This document shows positions 7,834-15,038 of a DNA stretch of 37,816 nucleotides, one piece after another. Source of the DNA: HGM13006 sp964514175 (GTDB lineage: Bacteria > Bacillota > Clostridia > Oscillospirales > Oscillospiraceae); contig CAZEPQ010000004.1 of the NCBI GenBank assembly GCA_964514175.1, positions 1 through 37,816 of the forward strand, in the 5' to 3' direction. The notes under the pieces were generated by a model. The model was not told where the DNA came from, did no database searches, and saw only the letters and a program-made list of their open reading frames with translations. Numbering within the stretch: position 1 is the first letter of the stretch; each line of letters opens with the position of its first letter. Both the position numbers and the translations under genes were made by a program.

Positions 7834-8689
7834 GTATCAGAACACCTCCAAGCTACTGTGCGTCATTGGTGATCCCATTGCCCACAGCCTCTCTCCCCGA
7901 CTGCAAAATACCATGCTGGAGGTGTTGGGAGAGAATGCCGTGTACCTTGCCATCCCGGTGAAGGCAGGCGCGGTCTCCGAATTTGTCTCTGCCGCCAAAA
8001 CCATCGGCATTCAGGGCTTTAACCTAACCATGCCCCACAAGGAGGATATCATTCCCCTGCTCTCCGATATGACCCCCGAGGCCCGTGCCTGCGGCAGCGT
8101 CAACTCTGTCCGCATTCGTGATGGGAAGCTGGAGGGCCACTCCACCGACGGCATCGGTTTTCGGCGCTCCATCAACGACTTCGGCTGGGACTATCCCGGC
8201 AAGGTGGTTACCATTCTGGGAGCCGGAGGCGCGGCAAAGTCCGTGGCCATGACCGCCATGCTCTCGGGCGCAAAAGAGGTTCGGGTGGTAAACCGCACCC
8301 TGAGCCGTGCAGAAAAGCTCTGTCAGGGCCATAAGACCATGAGCGCCCACGAAACAACCGAATTATGTAAACTCCTTCCAGATACGGACATCCTTATCAA
8401 CTCCACCCCCATCGGCATGGAGGGCGTCTCCGGCGGCAGCATCCCGGAACTGAGCCTGCTAAAGAAGGACGCCCTGTGCATGGACTGTATCTACGCCCCA
8501 GCTTTGACCCCCTTTATGGAAGAGGCAAAACGCCACGGCCATATGGCCGGAAACGGCATCGGCATGCTGGTATATCAAGCCATTTATGCCCTGAGTTTTT
8601 TCTTGGACCAGGAGTTTGACCAGGATACCGTTACCATGTTGGGAAAAAAACTGATGGAAGTCAGCGGCGTGGATTCTCTGGGAAAATAA
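7823..8689 (+). CDS. aroE: Shikimate 5-dehydrogenase
   Basis: Reduces 3-dehydroshikimate to shikimate with NADPH. In 288 residues it shows the substrate-site serines in DPIAHSLSP (22 and 24), catalytic K73 in MPHKE, N94 in SVNSV, D109 in STDGIGF and the nucleotide-binding turn GAGGAAKS (133-140). It is the last gene of the operon and starts inside aroQ, an 11-base overlap. Together with the other six aro genes it completes the route to chorismate in a single transcript. Confidence 0.95.
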   Translation: MRIEYQNTSKLLCVIGDPIAHSLSPRLQNTMLEVLGENAVYLAIPVKAGAVSEFVSAAKTIGIQGFNLTMPHKEDIIPLLSDMTPEARACGSVNSVRIRDGKLEGHSTDGIGFRRSINDFGWDYPGKVVTILGAGGAAKSVAMTAMLSGAKEVRVVNRTLSRAEKLCQGHKTMSAHETTELCKLLPDTDILINSTPIGMEGVSGGSIPELSLLKKDALCMDCIYAPALTPFMEEAKRHGHMAGNGIGMLVYQAIYALSFFLDQEFDQDTVTMLGKKLMEVSGVDSLGK

Positions 8690-8698
8690 TTTGAAACC

Positions 8699-8738
8699 AA
8701 ATGCTTCTGTTTTGCGACTATTATTACAGAAGGCATTT
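8699..8738 (+). terminator. Hairpin after the aro operon, possible terminator
   Basis: AAATGCTTCTGT (8699-8710) pairs with ACAGAAGGCATTT (8726-8738) with one bulged G, starting ten bases after the aroE stop. The following sequence is A/T-rich but has no clean T run, so termination may be weak. Confidence 0.55.
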
Positions 8739-8793
8739 CATTTATTGCACCAATGCACGTATGTTTGCCTAACTTTTTGGAGGAGAATTTCCC

Positions 8794-10365
8794 ATGAAAC
8801 GAAAATTACTATTTCTGTTTTTGACACTGTGCCTCTGTCTGGCTACTTTCACAGTTCCCGTCTGGGCTTACACCTATGACCTTGCGGAAGCGGCCACCCC
8901 GGACTCCGCGGAGTATATCGTCTATGGTCAATCCGGTGCCGGTCGGGATCTACAGGCCTACCGCTTCGGAACCGGCGAAAACGTTATGGTGGTGGGCTTC
9001 GCCCTCCACGGATACGAGGACAACTTCGCCCAGGACGGCCTTGCCCTGGTTTACACCGCCGAGCTCCTGATGGACTTGCTGGATGAGAATATCGACACCA
9101 TCAACAGCTACGGCTGGAGTGTCTATGTACTGCCCTGCATGAACCCGGATGGACTTCTGGATGGAACCACCTGCAATGGACCAGGCCGCTGCACCACGAC
9201 ATACCTGGACAGCTCCGGTAACCTGGTTACCGGAAAAGGCATCGACCTGAACCGCAGCTTTCCAACGGGCTGGGTAAAATACACCAATGTGCGGAATTTT
9301 AATGGCTCCCAGCCTCTGGCCAGCCTGGAGGCCAAAGCAATTGCCGCGTTTATTCAGGATGTCAAGGGCTCCGGTGTGAACATCTGCATTGATGCCCACG
9401 GCTGGCTCTCCCAGATCATCACCTCCAACGGCTCTTCCAGCTCCCTGTATAAAATCTTCAAGGCGGCCTTCCCTTATAATACTTACGAAAACTGCAACAA
9501 AGGTGCTGGCTATTTCACCGCTTATGCCGCTTCCCTGGGCTATGCTGCCTGCCTGTTTGAGTTTCCGTCGGGCATATACAGCCTGTCCCGTTTCAAAAGC
9601 AGCGGCTACCCAGAAAAGTTCAATAACTGCATTCTGGAGCTGGCTACTACCTACGGCACCTATCGTGAGATCGTACCGGAACCGGAGCCTGAACCTGAAC
9701 CCGACCATGATTGTCCCTCTGCGATATTCACCGATGTGGCAGCGGATATCTGGTATCATGAGGCGGTGGACTATACACTGACACAGGGAATCTTCAAGGG
9801 CATGGGCGATACCACTTTTGAACCGGATACCTCCCTGTCCCGTGCAATGCTGGCAACCCTTCTGTACCGTATGTCCGGTGCTGAAGCTACAGCAGACAGC
9901 ACCTTCAGCGATGTGCCCGCAAACAAGTGGTATGCAGAAGCTGTGACTTGGGCAGTTGACAGCGGTGTGGTACAAGGGTTTGAAGACGGAACCTTCCGCC
10001 CCGATGAGTCGGTCACCAGAGAACAGATGGTAACCATGTTCTACCGTTATGCCCAGTGGAGCGGTGTGGACGTTACCGCTCAGGCAGACCTCTCCGGCTA
10101 TCCTGATGTGGCACTGGTTCAGACGTATGCTACCAATGCCTTTGTCTGGGCCACGGCTATCGGACTGATAAAGGGCACCACTTCAGATGATGGAATCCTT
10201 CTGGACCCGCAGGGTACTTCCACACGGGCACAGGCAGCAACCGTCATCATGCGTTACCAGCAGGACATCCTTGCTTCCACCGAAGCTCAGGAAGAAACCC
10301 TTTCTTCCATTACGGCAATGGAGCCCAACATTCCCGCTGACGGGGAAGACCTGGGTGGCAACTAA
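8794..10365 (+). CDS. Secreted M14-family zinc peptidase with three SLH repeats
   Basis: A 523-residue exported protein with a signal peptide (cut probably after VPVWA, residue 25), an M14 carboxypeptidase-like domain (about 38-290), a short Glu-Pro repeat linker (about 290-303) and three S-layer-homology repeats (about 308-360, 370-422, 428-490). Zinc-site residues of the M14 fold are present: HGYE (H72, E75), the DLNRSFP substrate motif (151-157), H202 in DAHGW and the candidate catalytic glutamate E256 in LFEFPSG. SLH domains bind secondary cell-wall polymer, so the enzyme is probably anchored on the surface and trims peptides or peptidoglycan stems. GGAGG precedes the ATG. Its substrate cannot be told from sequence. 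Confidence 0.88.
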   Translation: MKRKLLFLFLTLCLCLATFTVPVWAYTYDLAEAATPDSAEYIVYGQSGAGRDLQAYRFGTGENVMVVGFALHGYEDNFAQDGLALVYTAELLMDLLDENIDTINSYGWSVYVLPCMNPDGLLDGTTCNGPGRCTTTYLDSSGNLVTGKGIDLNRSFPTGWVKYTNVRNFNGSQPLASLEAKAIAAFIQDVKGSGVNICIDAHGWLSQIITSNGSSSSLYKIFKAAFPYNTYENCNKGAGYFTAYAASLGYAACLFEFPSGIYSLSRFKSSGYPEKFNNCILELATTYGTYREIVPEPEPEPEPDHDCPSAIFTDVAADIWYHEAVDYTLTQGIFKGMGDTTFEPDTSLSRAMLATLLYRMSGAEATADSTFSDVPANKWYAEAVTWAVDSGVVQGFEDGTFRPDESVTREQMVTMFYRYAQWSGVDVTAQADLSGYPDVALVQTYATNAFVWATAIGLIKGTTSDDGILLDPQGTSTRAQAATVIMRYQQDILASTEAQEETLSSITAMEPNIPADGEDLGGN

Positions 10366-10377
10366 TTGATTTTACTT

Positions 10378-10420
10378 GATGTAGCCATAACCTCCCGTTC
10401 CGTGGGGTTATGGCTACATC
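10378..10420. terminator. Perfect 15-bp hairpin between the SLH peptidase and the next promoter
   Basis: GATGTAGCCATAACC (10378-10392) is perfectly complementary to 10406-10420 across a 13-base loop. It starts 12 bases after the peptidase stop and lies just before the promoter at 10450. Neither strand has a T run after the stem, so it is either an atypical terminator or a transcript-end stabilising hairpin. Confidence 0.5.
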
Positions 10421-10449
10421 CGCATCTACGGGTTTCCCACCAAAAACCG

Positions 10450-10478
10450 TTGACATCCCATAAACGTAGCGTTATGAT
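10450..10478 (+). promoter_or_regulatory. Consensus sigma-A promoter
   Basis: TTGACA at 10450-10455 and TATGAT at 10473-10478 are exactly 17 bases apart. Transcription should start near 10485. That rules out the upstream in-frame ATGs at 10366 and 10474 as starts for the following gene. Confidence 0.85.
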
Positions 10479-10485
10479 AAACATA

Positions 10486-11904
10486 ATGAAACGCCACTGC
10501 GAAAAGGAGGTCACCCCTATCAAGCTTTCAAAGGAATTTCTGCTGCTTTGGTGCAAGCGGCTCCTGGTCTATTTTCTCGGACTGTTTATCATGGCCATCG
10601 GCGTGGTATTTTCTGTCCGCTCATCTCTTGGTGTCAGCCCTGTGACCTGTTTGGCCAATGTGACCTATCAGATCTTCGGCGTCAGCATGGGGATCACACC
10701 TCTGTCGCTGGGCGTCTGCACCACCCTCACCTACTGTGTCTACATTTTGGTAGAAGTGCTGATCCTGCGAAAGGACTTTCAGCCTCAGATGCTGCTACAG
10801 GTGGTGGCCTCCACCATTTTTGGCTTTATGGTGACCTTGGCCTCCAATCTGTTTTCCTTCCTGCCGGTGCCCCAGACCTATGTGATGCGGCTGGTCTTCC
10901 TGATTCTGTCCATCCCCATGGTGGCCCTGGGCGTCATGCTGTATCTAGCCCCCAATATTCTGCCCACTCCCGGCGAAGGCCTTTCCCTGGCCGTGTCAAA
11001 AAAGATCGGTAAGCCTGTGGCTACCTGCAAAATGATCGTGGATTGCTGTTTAGTGCTGACCTCCGCTGTGGTATCCTTTGTCTACTTCCACGGCTTGGTG
11101 GGTGTCCGTGAAGGCACTCTGATTTCCGCCCTGATGGTGGGCTTCGTAATGAAGCGAATGATGCGCGTCTGTAATCCCTTCCTGCTGAAATTTGTCGAGC
11201 GGGAGACCAAGCTGGAGCGCGCCATTGCTGCCGGAGGCACCACGCTCTTGGATCGTACCGGACGGCCCAAGCTGGTCATTACCATCAGCCGTGAGTTCGG
11301 CTCCGGCGGCTATGACATCGGCAAGCAGTTGGCCGAAAAGCTGGGTATTACATTTTACGACAAGCAACTGGAGCCCATGGAAGCGGAGGAAAGTGGTCTG
11401 CCCCTCAGCTTCATTCAGGCCCATGAACAGCGCATGGCCCACAATCTGGTCTATGATTTCCTCACTGCGGGCTACGCCATGTACAACGAGGATCTGCCTC
11501 CCATGGAAAAACTCTTCGCCGCCCAGACCAGAATCCTGCGGCGCATTGCCGCTTCGGACGAAAGCTGCGTCATTATGGGCCGCTGCTCGGACTATATTCT
11601 CTACAACGATCCCAACAGCTTCCGCATTTTCATCCACGCCCCCACGGATTACCGCGCAAGGCGCATTTCGGAAACGAAAAATATAACCCTCGCCCAGGCC
11701 TATGCCGACATTGAGCGGACGGACATCGGCCGCAGCCGCCACTATCAGCAGTTTGCGGGCCGGGAATGGGGCAACACCAAGTATTATAACCTGGCGGTGG
11801 ATACCGCTCTGTACGGCGTTGAGGGCAGCGTGAAGCTCATTGACGAGGCCATTCGCCTCTGGTGCGAAATCAGAGGCTATCAGCCGGAAGAGCTTATCCA
11901 TTGA
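10486..11904 (+). CDS. YczE/YyaS-like membrane protein fused to a cytidylate-kinase-like domain
   Basis: The N-terminal half (to about residue 230) has five or six membrane segments and resembles the YczE/DUF6198 family. The C-terminal half is a cytidylate-kinase-like P-loop domain: ITISREFGSGGYDIGKQLAEKL, then IMGRCSDYIL and a region with spaced arginines (RARRISETKN). I believe this fusion recurs in Clostridia; its substrate is unknown. The start is unusual. Transcription from the promoter at 10450 begins about where the ATG at 10486 lies, which would make it leaderless. The only strong ribosome site, AAGGAGG at 10504-10510, sits 8 bases before an in-frame ATC at 10519 that opens IKLSKEFLLLW. 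Coordinates use the first canonical codon; 10519 is a serious alternative. A terminator follows. Confidence 0.82.
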   Translation: MKRHCEKEVTPIKLSKEFLLLWCKRLLVYFLGLFIMAIGVVFSVRSSLGVSPVTCLANVTYQIFGVSMGITPLSLGVCTTLTYCVYILVEVLILRKDFQPQMLLQVVASTIFGFMVTLASNLFSFLPVPQTYVMRLVFLILSIPMVALGVMLYLAPNILPTPGEGLSLAVSKKIGKPVATCKMIVDCCLVLTSAVVSFVYFHGLVGVREGTLISALMVGFVMKRMMRVCNPFLLKFVERETKLERAIAAGGTTLLDRTGRPKLVITISREFGSGGYDIGKQLAEKLGITFYDKQLEPMEAEESGLPLSFIQAHEQRMAHNLVYDFLTAGYAMYNEDLPPMEKLFAAQTRILRRIAASDESCVIMGRCSDYILYNDPNSFRIFIHAPTDYRARRISETKNITLAQAYADIERTDIGRSRHYQQFAGREWGNTKYYNLAVDTALYGVEGSVKLIDEAIRLWCEIRGYQPEELIH

Positions 11905-11911
11905 TACAAAA

Positions 11912-11953
11912 TCCGGCGGTTCCGAACATCCTCGGAACCACCGGACTTTTTTT
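11912..11953 (+). terminator. Intrinsic terminator of the YczE/kinase fusion gene
   Basis: Arms 11912-11925 and 11932-11945 pair over 13 of 14 positions (one C/A mismatch) around a 6-base loop and are followed by C and seven T. It begins seven bases after the stop codon. Confidence 0.9.
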
Positions 11954-11981
11954 GTTAGCAAACTGTATGAAGGAAGAAAAC

Positions 11982-12011
11982 GCAAGGAACCGATCTCTTT
12001 CGATTCCTTGC
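11982..12011 (-). terminator. Terminator of the LacI-family gene
   Basis: GCAAGGAA (12011-12004 on the minus strand) pairs with TTCCTTGC (11989-11982), and inner pairs extend the stem. A GTTTTC run follows on the minus strand, just past the regulator's stop codon. Confidence 0.7.
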
Positions 12012-12019
12012 TGTATTTT

Positions 12020-13018
12020 TTATTTTCTTGGCTGCAAAGATTCCCGGAAAATCAGCGTGCCATTCAGAACTTCCTTAAATCGCTTCTCCGGGTCCGAGAT
12101 CTGTTCCAGCAGACACTCCACACTGCGCTTGGCAAGCACGTCCGTGGGCTCTGCAAAAGTGGTAAGCGGCGGCATCATAAACGGAGTAATGTTAATGTTG
12201 TCGAATCCAACCACGGAAATATCTCGGGGGATCACCAGGCCCTTTTCTCGGATTGCCCGATAGATGCCCAGGGTCAGTGCATCCATACTGGCAAAAAATA
12301 CGGTGGGTCTCTCCGGCTGCTCCAGCAGCTTTGCCGCGGCCTGATAGGCGTCATCAATGGTGTCCACATCGTAGAGGAAAAAGCGCTTGTAATCCTCGAT
12401 TCCGGCCTCCTGCATGGCCCTTTCACAGCCTGCACAGCGGTCCCGGAACCGACGGCGGCGGGAGTTGCCGAACACACCGGCAATTTTGGTATGGCCCTGC
12501 TCCACCAGCGCCTTGGTCATCATATAGCCGCCTGCTTCATGGTCCAGGGTAATACAGCTAATGTTTTCCTCGGAGTATCGGTTCACCAGCACCACAGGGA
12601 TATTCTTCTGATTCTGAAACTCCACCAGATGGCTCACATCGTCCGCCACGCTCATGCACAAAATTCCATCAATGCCTCGGGCTGCCTGCATTTCCAGGAT
12701 CTTTTTTTCCCGCTCAATGCTGCCGCTGCAATTACAGAGGATGACGGAATAGCCCTTCTGTGAAGCGAATTCCTCAATATCCTTCATAATTTCGGGATAA
12801 TACAGGCTGTGAATATCCGGCACCAGGAATGCCAGGGTATAGGTTTTGCCTTCCTTGAGGCCCTTGGCCAGAATATTGGGCCGATAGCCCAATGCTTCCA
12901 CCGCAGCCATCACCTTTTTCCGGGTGGCTTCCTCCACAAATATTTTATTGGAAAGAGCTCGGGATACCGTGCTGGTGGATACCCCTGCCAACTTGGCAAC
13001 ATCTTTAATGGTACTCAT
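12020..13018 (-). CDS. LacI-family transcriptional regulator
   Basis: A 332-residue repressor-type protein. Residues 3-23 form the LacI helix-turn-helix (IKDVAKLAGVSTSTVSRALS), followed by the hinge-helix region and a periplasmic-binding-protein-like effector domain from about 60, with family landmarks such as VVGFDNINI and PLTTFAEP near the C-terminus. The effector is unknown, and no sugar transporter or glycosidase is adjacent. Upstream in the same direction lies a 37-codon small ORF whose promoter carries two abutting LacI-type operators (13301-13324), so this protein is the natural candidate to bind them. The ribosome site (GGTGTGAG) is weak, which suggests low expression. Its own promoter is not clear; leakage through the terminator at 13060-13099 is possible. 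Confidence 0.92.
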   Translation of the reverse strand: MSTIKDVAKLAGVSTSTVSRALSNKIFVEEATRKKVMAAVEALGYRPNILAKGLKEGKTYTLAFLVPDIHSLYYPEIMKDIEEFASQKGYSVILCNCSGSIEREKKILEMQAARGIDGILCMSVADDVSHLVEFQNQKNIPVVLVNRYSEENISCITLDHEAGGYMMTKALVEQGHTKIAGVFGNSRRRRFRDRCAGCERAMQEAGIEDYKRFFLYDVDTIDDAYQAAAKLLEQPERPTVFFASMDALTLGIYRAIREKGLVIPRDISVVGFDNINITPFMMPPLTTFAEPTDVLAKRSVECLLEQISDPEKRFKEVLNGTLIFRESLQPRK

Positions 13019-13059
13019 GTCTCACACCCGTTTTTCTTTTACTATAAAACACGTCAGGC

Positions 13060-13099
13060 AAAAAATCAAGGCTCCGCCAAATTTTACTGGCGAAGCCTT
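13060..13099 (-). terminator. Intrinsic terminator of the 37-codon small ORF
   Basis: On the minus strand AAGGCTTCGCCA (13099-13088) pairs with TGGCGGAGCCTT (13079-13068), 12 bp including one wobble, followed by GATTTTTT (13067-13060). It starts 15 bases after the small ORF's stop and defines a short transcript of about 260 nt. Confidence 0.88.
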
Positions 13100-13113
13100 A
13101 TACCGCAAAAAGA

Positions 13114-13227
13114 TTAGCCCTGAAAGATCTCACTGGAGATCTCAGCCATGTAAGGCATGTCGTTCTCGCAGATGGAGCTGTTCATAAAAGAGACGCCACA
13201 GAGCAGAGTGTTGAAAAACTTCTTCAT
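13114..13227 (-). CDS. 37-aa small protein behind a LacI-type operator
   Basis: ATG at 13227 with TTGGAGG 7 bases upstream, stop at 13114. The peptide begins MKKFFNTLLCGVSFM and ends ISSEIFQG, with a basic, hydrophobic N-terminal third, two cysteines and an acidic C-terminal half. It matches no family I recognise. It is supported as a real gene by its own consensus promoter (13333-13361), a good ribosome site and a strong terminator directly after the stop, so the whole transcript appears devoted to it. The two operators just after the transcription start suggest control by the adjacent LacI-family protein. It could also be a remnant of a larger gene or a leader peptide for the regulator. Confidence 0.6.
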   Translation of the reverse strand: MKKFFNTLLCGVSFMNSSICENDMPYMAEISSEIFQG

Positions 13228-13300
13228 AATAATATCCTCCAAAATGATGTTTTATTTTTTATCTATTGATTTCGCCCGCCTGATTTGCGGTGATTTGTTT

Positions 13301-13324
13301 GCAATCGTTTGTGCAATCGTTTGC
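13301..13324. promoter_or_regulatory. Two abutting LacI-type operators
   Basis: GCAATCGTTTGT (13301-13312) and GCAATCGTTTGC (13313-13324) are direct 12-base repeats. Each is a near-palindrome centred on CG, and TGCAATCGTTTGCA around the second is symmetric except for one base pair. This is the classic LacI/GalR-family operator form. They occupy roughly +2 to +25 of the small-ORF transcript. I found no other copy by eye in the window. Confidence 0.75.
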
Positions 13325-13332
13325 ATGGCTAT

Positions 13333-13361
13333 AATATACCAGCAGACAAGGGCTTTGTCAA
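13333..13361 (-). promoter_or_regulatory. Sigma-A promoter of the 37-aa small ORF
   Basis: On the minus strand TTGACA (13361-13356) and TATATT (13338-13333) are 17 bases apart. The start would be near 13326, immediately before the double operator. Confidence 0.82.
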
Positions 13362-13393
13362 CCCCTTTTTTCAAAGAAAACGTAAAAAGTTCG

Positions 13394-13428
13394 AAAAAAT
13401 TCCCCTGATGCAGAAAAAACATCAGAGG
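13394..13428 (-). terminator. Terminator of the aldo/keto reductase gene
   Basis: On the minus strand CCTCTGATG (13428-13420) pairs with CATCAGGGG (13410-13402), 9 bp with one wobble, followed by an A/T stretch with six T. Confidence 0.82.
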
Positions 13429-13446
13429 AATTTCATTTTTTATGTA

Positions 13447-14454
13447 TCAGGCCCCGAATTTCTCGCTGACCCGCTCCAGCATTTTACGGATGGGCAACTC
13501 GTAGGGGCATCTGGTCTCGCAAATACCGCAGCCGATACAGTCAGAGGCAGTCTTCTCCATGCTGTCATAGCGGCTTCTGGCCCAAGCCTCCAGACCATAG
13601 CGGGTCAGATAGCCCTCAAACAAGAACATATTCGGAATATTGATACCCACGGCACAGGGGGCACAGTAGTTACAGCGGCGGCAGAATTCCGTCCCCAGGG
13701 TATTGCGGATCTCTTCGATTTTTTGAAGCTCCACTTCACGCAGAGGCGAAACGTCTTCCATGGCGGCAATATTCTCCCCGATCTCCTCCGGGGCCGCCAT
13801 GCCGGGGATTACCACCGTTACATCGTCGTTCTGTCTCAGGAACCGCAGTGCCAGGGTTGCATCTTCCAGAGCGCCCCCTGCCAGGGGCTTCATGTCTACG
13901 AAGCCGATGTTCTTTTCCGAGCATTTTTTCATCAGCGCCTCGCCCTGGGTTTCCACAATGTTATAGGGGAACATAATGGTCTCCACCCAAGGGAGCTCCA
14001 GCGCCCTTTCAAATACCTCCAGGGAGTGGGCGGTGATACCGATGTGTCCGATCTTCCCAGCTTCCTTTGCATCCAGCAGGGCTTCCAGCGCGCCGCCGGG
14101 GGCAAGTACCTGCTTGAGTTGCTCCATGCTGGGATTGTGGATCTGATAGAGGTCAATATAATCTGTGCGGAGATTTTTCAGGCTGATATCCACATCCCGG
14201 GCCATTTCCTCCCGGCTCCGTGCCATGGATTTGGTGGCCAGAATGAACTGATCCCGAATCCCCTCCAGGGCATAGCCCAGAAATTCCTCGCTGACAGTAT
14301 ATCCCCGGGCCGTGTCGATATAGTTGACGCCCGCCTCCATAAGCTGACGCATCAGCACCTTTGTGCCCTCTGCGTCAATTTTCTGAATGGGAATGCCGCC
14401 GAAGCCCATGCGGGATACCTTCAGCCCAGTCTTGCCCAGAATGCGATATTCCAT
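13447..14454 (-). CDS. Aldo/keto reductase with C-terminal ferredoxin-type iron-sulfur domain
   Basis: A 335-residue protein with an AKR TIM barrel from the N-terminus (EYRILGKTGLKVSRMGFGG; DTARGYTVSE, with the conserved Asp and Tyr; and a K in ATKS) and a C-terminal cysteine-rich segment. Two cysteine groups are seen: CRRCNYCAPC, and CIGCGICETRCP, the latter typical for a 4Fe-4S centre. This AKR-ferredoxin combination is common in anaerobes, and the substrate is usually unknown. The start is set at 14454 because GGAGG lies eight bases upstream; the in-frame ATG at 14514 has no ribosome site and lies in the upstream hairpin region. Confidence 0.9.
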   Translation of the reverse strand: MEYRILGKTGLKVSRMGFGGIPIQKIDAEGTKVLMRQLMEAGVNYIDTARGYTVSEEFLGYALEGIRDQFILATKSMARSREEMARDVDISLKNLRTDYIDLYQIHNPSMEQLKQVLAPGGALEALLDAKEAGKIGHIGITAHSLEVFERALELPWVETIMFPYNIVETQGEALMKKCSEKNIGFVDMKPLAGGALEDATLALRFLRQNDDVTVVIPGMAAPEEIGENIAAMEDVSPLREVELQKIEEIRNTLGTEFCRRCNYCAPCAVGINIPNMFLFEGYLTRYGLEAWARSRYDSMEKTASDCIGCGICETRCPYELPIRKMLERVSEKFGA

Positions 14455-14474
14455 GGTGAATTCCTCCATTTTTG

Positions 14475-14503
14475 AAAACAACCCGCCCGATTCAAGGCGG
14501 GCT
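14475..14503 (-). terminator. Hairpin between the XRE gene and the reductase
   Basis: On the minus strand AGCCCGCC (14503-14496) pairs with GGCGGGTT (14487-14480), 8 bp, followed by GTTTTC. It follows the XRE stop by about 30 bases and probably terminates that transcript. It would also lie in the 5' leader of any read-through into the reductase. Confidence 0.65.
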
Positions 14504-14535
14504 GTCTCTATCATACACGATAATGCAACAGTTTT

Positions 14536-14862
14536 CTATAGTTTTTGGTCAGAAAGCCATGTTAAAAAACTTCTCGCCAGTTCAAGCTGCCTAGGGTCCA
14601 TTCCCCGCATCAATTCCGCTACATCCCGCCATTGTTCGTCCTCATACCGAACACTTCCGGTCAGAAATTCATCCGGCGTTGTGTCCAACGCCAAGGCCAA
14701 CTTCATAATTACTTCCAACGAGGGAATAGACGTTGCCCGCTCAATACAGGACAGATATTTGTCATTAATTCCCGCACGTTCACAAACCTGGATCTGGCGC
14801 AAGCCTAATTCCTTTCTCCGTCTCGCAATGCGTCGCCCAATTTCCGAATAATCAAGTTCCAT
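14536..14862 (-). CDS. XRE-family helix-turn-helix regulator
   Basis: A 108-residue protein with a Cro/C1-type helix-turn-helix over about residues 8-66 (IGRRIARRRKELGLRQIQVCERAGI, ending in TTPDEFLTG) and a short helical tail. It is divergently oriented from the zinc-ribbon protein gene with a perfect sigma-A promoter between them. A 10-base palindrome (GATACGTATC, 14881-14890) just ahead of its ribosome site is a candidate autoregulatory operator. It is similar in layout and sequence to the second XRE protein at 34241-34561. Confidence 0.88.
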   Translation of the reverse strand: MELDYSEIGRRIARRRKELGLRQIQVCERAGINDKYLSCIERATSIPSLEVIMKLALALDTTPDEFLTGSVRYEDEQWRDVAELMRGMDPRQLELARSFLTWLSDQKL

Positions 14863-14880
14863 TGCTGCTTCCCTCCTTGT

Positions 14881-14890
14881 GATACGTATC
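14881..14890. promoter_or_regulatory. Perfect palindrome, candidate XRE operator
   Basis: GATACGTATC is fully self-complementary and lies about 18 bases before the XRE start, in its 5' leader. Binding by the XRE protein is inferred from position only. Confidence 0.4.
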
Positions 14891-14939
14891 TTATCGAATC
14901 ATTGACAAAGTAAAAACAGCTTAAAAGTAGCAATTCAAC

Positions 14940-14968
14940 TTGACATAAGAATATTTCGTTATTATAAT
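14940..14968 (+). promoter_or_regulatory. Perfect-consensus sigma-A promoter of the zinc-ribbon/TPR block
   Basis: TTGACA (14940-14945), 17 bases, TATAAT (14963-14968). An in-frame ATG at 14967 overlaps the -10 box, so it cannot be the start; translation begins at 15039. A promoter this strong next to an XRE gene suggests repression under normal conditions. Confidence 0.88.
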
Positions 14969-15038
14969 GGATTTATCCACTTATAGACAGAATTTTACAC
15001 AGATTTCATTTGAATTAATTAAGCAGGAGGACGCCGTT

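Noticed and set aside
14967..15038. Upstream ATG start for the zinc-ribbon protein
   Set aside because: The ATG overlaps the -10 box of a perfect promoter; translation starts at 15039 behind AGGAGG.
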